DNA from: Streptomyces sp. NBC_01217
GTDB taxonomy: Bacteria; Actinomycetota; Actinomycetes; Streptomycetales; Streptomycetaceae
Length of the DNA: 64,000 nucleotides
Assembly (NCBI RefSeq): GCF_035994185.1
Contig: NZ_CP108538.1
Coordinates: 4,317,501-4,381,500, forward strand
Direction of reading: 5' to 3'
Under the pieces are notes generated by a model that did no database searches, had not been told where the DNA came from, and saw only the letters and a program-made list of their open reading frames with translations. Positions 61,424 through 64,000 of this stretch are shown in pieces; positions within the stretch are counted from its first letter, which is position 1, and each line of letters opens with the position of its first letter. The position numbers were made by a program, and so were the translations under genes.

Positions 61424-62248
61424 TCACCGCTCCAGTCCCTCCATGTCCCCCATGACGACGACCGGCTTCTTAGCAGGGTCGAGAAGCTGGAGCAGTTCCC
61501 TCATCCGGTCCGCGGGGAGCGAGATGCAGCCCTGGGTCGGGCCGCCGTGGTCCACATGGATCCAGATGCCGCCGCCCCGCTCCTTGCCGAGCGGACGCTC
61601 GGGGTCCAGGGGTGAGGCGCCGGGGATCCGGTTGTAGTCAACGGCGACGACATAGTCGAAGGAACCCGCCAGGGGCTCCCCGTCGAACCCTTCGCCGCTC
61701 AGGGCGAAATCCGGGCTCTGGTTGTACGGGAACATGGTGCCCGGGGGTTCGAGCAGACCGCCCGCGGACGTCAGTCCGTAGACCCCGGTCGGGGTGCGCA
61801 GATCGTCCTCCCAGTGCTCGTCGGTCCAGCCGTTCAGGGCGTTGTGCGCCGGCCAGCGGTCCGTGGCCGCGCGCCAGCCCGCCGCGGGGTCGTCGCGGGT
61901 GTACAGAACCGCGGTGGACAGGCTGGAGTCGTAGGAGTCACCGGTGACGACGAGCGCCTGCCGGGATTCCGCCGGGATCGCCGCCCTGGTCCGCAGCCCC
62001 AGGGCGGGGATCTCCCGGGGACGGACCCGCGGAACGGCCGGAGCGGGGGCGGCCCTGCCCCGTGCTCCGTCGGCCTGCGGTCCCGCGACACCGGCGGAAA
62101 CCGTCGCGCCTACCCGGACATCGCGGTTGCCCGTGGCAGTATGGGAGGTGTTGTCGCAGGCGGTGAGCAGCACAATCGCCGCTGCACACGTTCCGGCGCA
62201 GACGGCATACGAGGGACGCCGGGCGGCCGACGGACGGAACACGGACAC
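61424..62248 (-). CDS. L,D-transpeptidase (YkuD) lipoprotein
   Basis: 274 aa with a lipobox LLTAC (Cys31) and a C-terminal YkuD domain whose catalytic motif HGGPTQGCISL (His, Cys) is intact (~235-247). It makes 3-3 (L,D) cross-links in peptidoglycan or attaches proteins, acting outside the membrane. An upstream Ala/Pro-rich segment is the spacer. ATG 62248 is the only start giving the signal peptide. Confidence 0.93.
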   Translation of the reverse strand: MSVFRPSAARRPSYAVCAGTCAAAIVLLTACDNTSHTATGNRDVRVGATVSAGVAGPQADGARGRAAPAPAVPRVRPREIPALGLRTRAAIPAESRQALVVTGDSYDSSLSTAVLYTRDDPAAGWRAATDRWPAHNALNGWTDEHWEDDLRTPTGVYGLTSAGGLLEPPGTMFPYNQSPDFALSGEGFDGEPLAGSFDYVVAVDYNRIPGASPLDPERPLGKERGGGIWIHVDHGGPTQGCISLPADRMRELLQLLDPAKKPVVVMGDMEGLER

Positions 62249-62440
62249 GGGTACTCCTCAGCGGTCGTGAGTGAAGGCAGCACGGGCGACCTCCCCGTCA
62301 TGCCTCGTCCCGCTGAACCCAGTTAACGCCGCGACACGCCGACGCGAATCCGCACGGGGGCCATATGGCTGTACCGTCCGCCGGAACGGCGGCTGACGAC
62401 GGATCAGAGCGCCCACGTACCCAGCCCGCCGCAAACGACG

Positions 62441-62473
62441 AACAGCCCCCGGCCTGATAGGCGGGGGCTGTTT
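62441..62473 (-). terminator. Terminator hairpin after aspS
   Basis: AACAGCCCCC (62441-62450) pairs with GGGGGCTGTT (62463-62472) around GGCCTGATAGGC; on the minus strand the stem ends in a short run of pyrimidines. It lies about 30 bases after the aspS stop. Confidence 0.7.
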
Positions 62474-62483
62474 CACGTGGAAC
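62470..62483. promoter_or_regulatory. parS-like ParB-binding site, one mismatch
   Basis: GTTTCACGTGGAAC differs from the 14-bp parS consensus GTTTCACGTGAAAC (as I remember it for Streptomyces) at one base. It touches the base of the aspS terminator. Known parS sites cluster around oriC, and metG/aspS lie in that neighbourhood in S. coelicolor, so this site is plausible. Confidence 0.65.
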
Positions 62484-62502
62484 CGGGGGAAGGAACCGGG
62501 GG

Positions 62503-64000
62503 TTACTTCTCCGTCTTGTCCTTTGCCGTTGCCGCCGGCTTGCGCAGGGCGATGTTCAGCTCGCGCAGGCGGGACTCGTCCAGCTCCGTCGGTGCACCCA
62601 TCATCAGGTCCTGGGCGTTGCCGTTGAGCGGGAAGGCGATCGTCTCGCGGATGTTCGGCTCGTCGGCCAGCAGCATCACGATGCGGTCGACGCCGGGGGC
62701 GATGCCGCCGTGCGGCGGGGCGCCGAGGCGGAAGGCGCGGAGCATGCCCGCGAACTCGTGCTCGACGGTCTCGCGGTCGTAACCGGCGATCTCGAAGGCC
62801 TTGAGCATCAGCTCGGGCTCGTGGTTACGGATGGCGCCGGAGGACAGCTCGATGCCGTTGCAGACGATGTCGTACTGCCAGGCGAGGATGTCCAGCGGGT
62901 CCTTCTCCTCCAGGTCCTTCAGGCCGCCCTGGGGCATCGAGAAGGGGTTGTGCGAGAAGTCGATCTTGCCGGTGTCCTCGTCCTTCTCGTACATCGGGAA
63001 GTCGACGACCCAACAGAACCGGAAGACGCCCTCCTCGAAGTGGCCGGCGCGCTTGGCGGCCTCGACGCGGACGACGGACATGATCTTGGAGACCTCGTCG
63101 AACTCGCCCGCGCCGAAGAAGACCGCGTGGCCGGGAACGAGGGAGAGACGCTCGGTGAGGGTCTTGATGTCGGTCTCGGTCAGGAACTTGGCGATCGGAC
63201 CGGCCAGGGTGCCGTCCTCGCCGACGCGGACCCAGGCCAGGCCCTTGGCGCCGTGCTGGACGGCGTAGTCGCCGAGGCCGTCGAAGAACTTCCGGGACTG
63301 GCCCGCGGTGTCCGGGACCGGGAGGGCGCGGACGTGCTTGCCGGCGAAGGCCTTGAACTCCGAGTCGGCGAAGACGTCGGAGATGTCGACCAGTTCCAGC
63401 TTGGCGCGCAGGTCCGGCTTGTCGTTGCCGTACTTCAGCATCGCCTCGCGGAACGGGATGCGCGGGAACGGCGAGGTGACGTGGCGGCCGTTGCCGAACT
63501 CCTCGAAGAGCTCGGTCATCAGCTTCTCGATCGGCCGGAAGACGTCCTCCTGCTCGACGAACGACATCTCGACGTCGAGCTGGTAGAACTCGCCGGGCGA
63601 ACGGTCGGCGCGGGCGTCCTCGTCGCGGAAGCACGGCGCGATCTGGAAGTAGCGGTCGAAGCCGGAGATCATCAGCAGCTGCTTGAACTGCTGCGGGGCC
63701 TGCGGCAGGGCGTAGAACTTGCCCGGGTTCAGACGGGAGGGGACGACGAAGTCACGGGCGCCCTCGGGGGAGGTCGCGGTGAGGATCGGGGTCGCCATCT
63801 CGTTGAACCCGAGGGCCACCATCTTGGAGCGGATGGAGGCGATGACGGCCGAGCGCAGCATGATGTTGCGGTGCATGCGCTCGCGGCGCAGGTCGAGGAA
63901 GCGGTACTCCAGACGCCGCTCCTCGTTGACCCCGTCCTCGGCGTTGATCGTGAAGGGCAGCGGGGCTGCCTCGCCCAGCACCTCGACCTCGGTGACCTCG
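62503..64000 (-). CDS. aspS: Aspartyl-tRNA synthetase, N-terminus outside window
   Basis: About 499 codons of the C-terminal part of AspRS are present; the start lies beyond position 64000. Class II motifs: [36 protein letters not shown] (motif 2, [10 protein letters not shown]), the GAD insertion domain and [19 protein letters not shown] (motif 3). It attaches Asp to tRNA-Asp; an asparaginyl form could also exist in organisms without AsnRS. The end is charged ([12 protein letters not shown]). A terminator and a parS-like site follow. Confidence 0.96.
   Translation of the reverse strand, partial: EVTEVEVLGEAAPLPFTINAEDGVNEERRLEYRFLDLRRERMHRNIMLRSAVIASIRSKMVALGFNEMATPILTATSPEGARDFVVPSRLNPGKFYALPQAPQQFKQLLMISGFDRYFQIAPCFRDEDARADRSPGEFYQLDVEMSFVEQEDVFRPIEKLMTELFEEFGNGRHVTSPFPRIPFREAMLKYGNDKPDLRAKLELVDISDVFADSEFKAFAGKHVRALPVPDTAGQSRKFFDGLGDYAVQHGAKGLAWVRVGEDGTLAGPIAKFLTETDIKTLTERLSLVPGHAVFFGAGEFDEVSKIMSVVRVEAAKRAGHFEEGVFRFCWVVDFPMYEKDEDTGKIDFSHNPFSMPQGGLKDLEEKDPLDILAWQYDIVCNGIELSSGAIRNHEPELMLKAFEIAGYDRETVEHEFAGMLRAFRLGAPPHGGIAPGVDRIVMLLADEPNIRETIAFPLNGNAQDLMMGAPTELDESRLRELNIALRKPAATAKDKTEK

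Noticed and set aside
62258..62476. Minus-strand 72-codon ORF in the gap before the transpeptidase
   Set aside because: It overlaps the aspS terminator, is Arg/Pro-rich and lacks a good start site.

Overview
The window is very GC-rich DNA from an actinobacterium, almost certainly a Streptomyces or close relative. Codon third positions are nearly all G or C, GTG starts are common, and many gene families are typical of that group: DUF4097 with a DrrAB-type ABC exporter, CAP secreted protein, SAV_915 family, DUF6126, DUF2630, DUF1876, Trypco1 and MAB_1171c family. metG, aspS and a parS-like site at the right end suggest the conserved chromosomal core. No rRNA, complete tRNA, IS element or CRISPR array was seen.

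Layout. 1-2.9 kb: MoxR-type ATPase (cut by the edge) with an unrecognised 509-aa partner. 3.0-14 kb is the accessory, scarred part: a tRNA-Gly-like 3' fragment (possible attachment scar), a truncated HTH regulator, a frameshifted DUF4097 gene before an intact ABC exporter, a GNAT remnant, an XRE-type membrane regulator divergent from a DUF4232 lipoprotein, a secreted beta-propeller with an MmyB-type regulator, a poorly coding stretch, a serine hydrolase, and a patchwork of oxidoreductase and PucR fragments. 14.3-19.4 kb: CAP protein, PP2C-like protein, DUF4118 protein, VOC protein, HAD phosphatase, phosphoribosyltransferase. 19.4-23.5 kb: Trypco1 protein divergent from a trypsin-STAND-propeller protein, a likely conflict/defence module. 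23.5-28.2 kb: polyprenol-phosphate mannosyltransferase-like enzyme, crcB-DUF190-crcB fluoride operon, SDR, DEAD-box helicase with a terminator in its leader. 28.6-32 kb: a strong small-RNA candidate followed by an XRE / ImmA-IrrE / MAB_1171c / PAP2-like operon.

32-48 kb: GNATs, SpoIIE-type phosphatase, peroxiredoxin, NfeD-flotillin pair, F420-type nitroreductase-like protein, KhtT-KhtU-type antiporter, MarR, BlaI-M56 pair facing TerB across a palindromic operator, SAV_915/PucR convergent pair, a large RCK (TrkA-N) membrane protein preceded by a remnant of another gene, exonuclease. 48-52.7 kb: TrpRS with a tandem-Trp leader peptide and attenuator, VOC protein, DUF6126, a flavin monooxygenase/FMN reductase pair, universal stress protein. 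52.7-64 kb: membrane proteins, quinone oxidoreductase, DUF2630, S4 protein, vWA protein with a Glu/Pro repeat, two-component system, metG, L,D-transpeptidase, and aspS (cut by the edge) with a parS-like 14-mer just downstream.

The strongest leads are the Trypco1/trypsin-STAND locus, the small RNA and four-gene operon at 28.6-32 kb, the Trp attenuation leader, the parS-like site and the tRNA-Gly scar. All family names come from reading protein motifs; no search was run.
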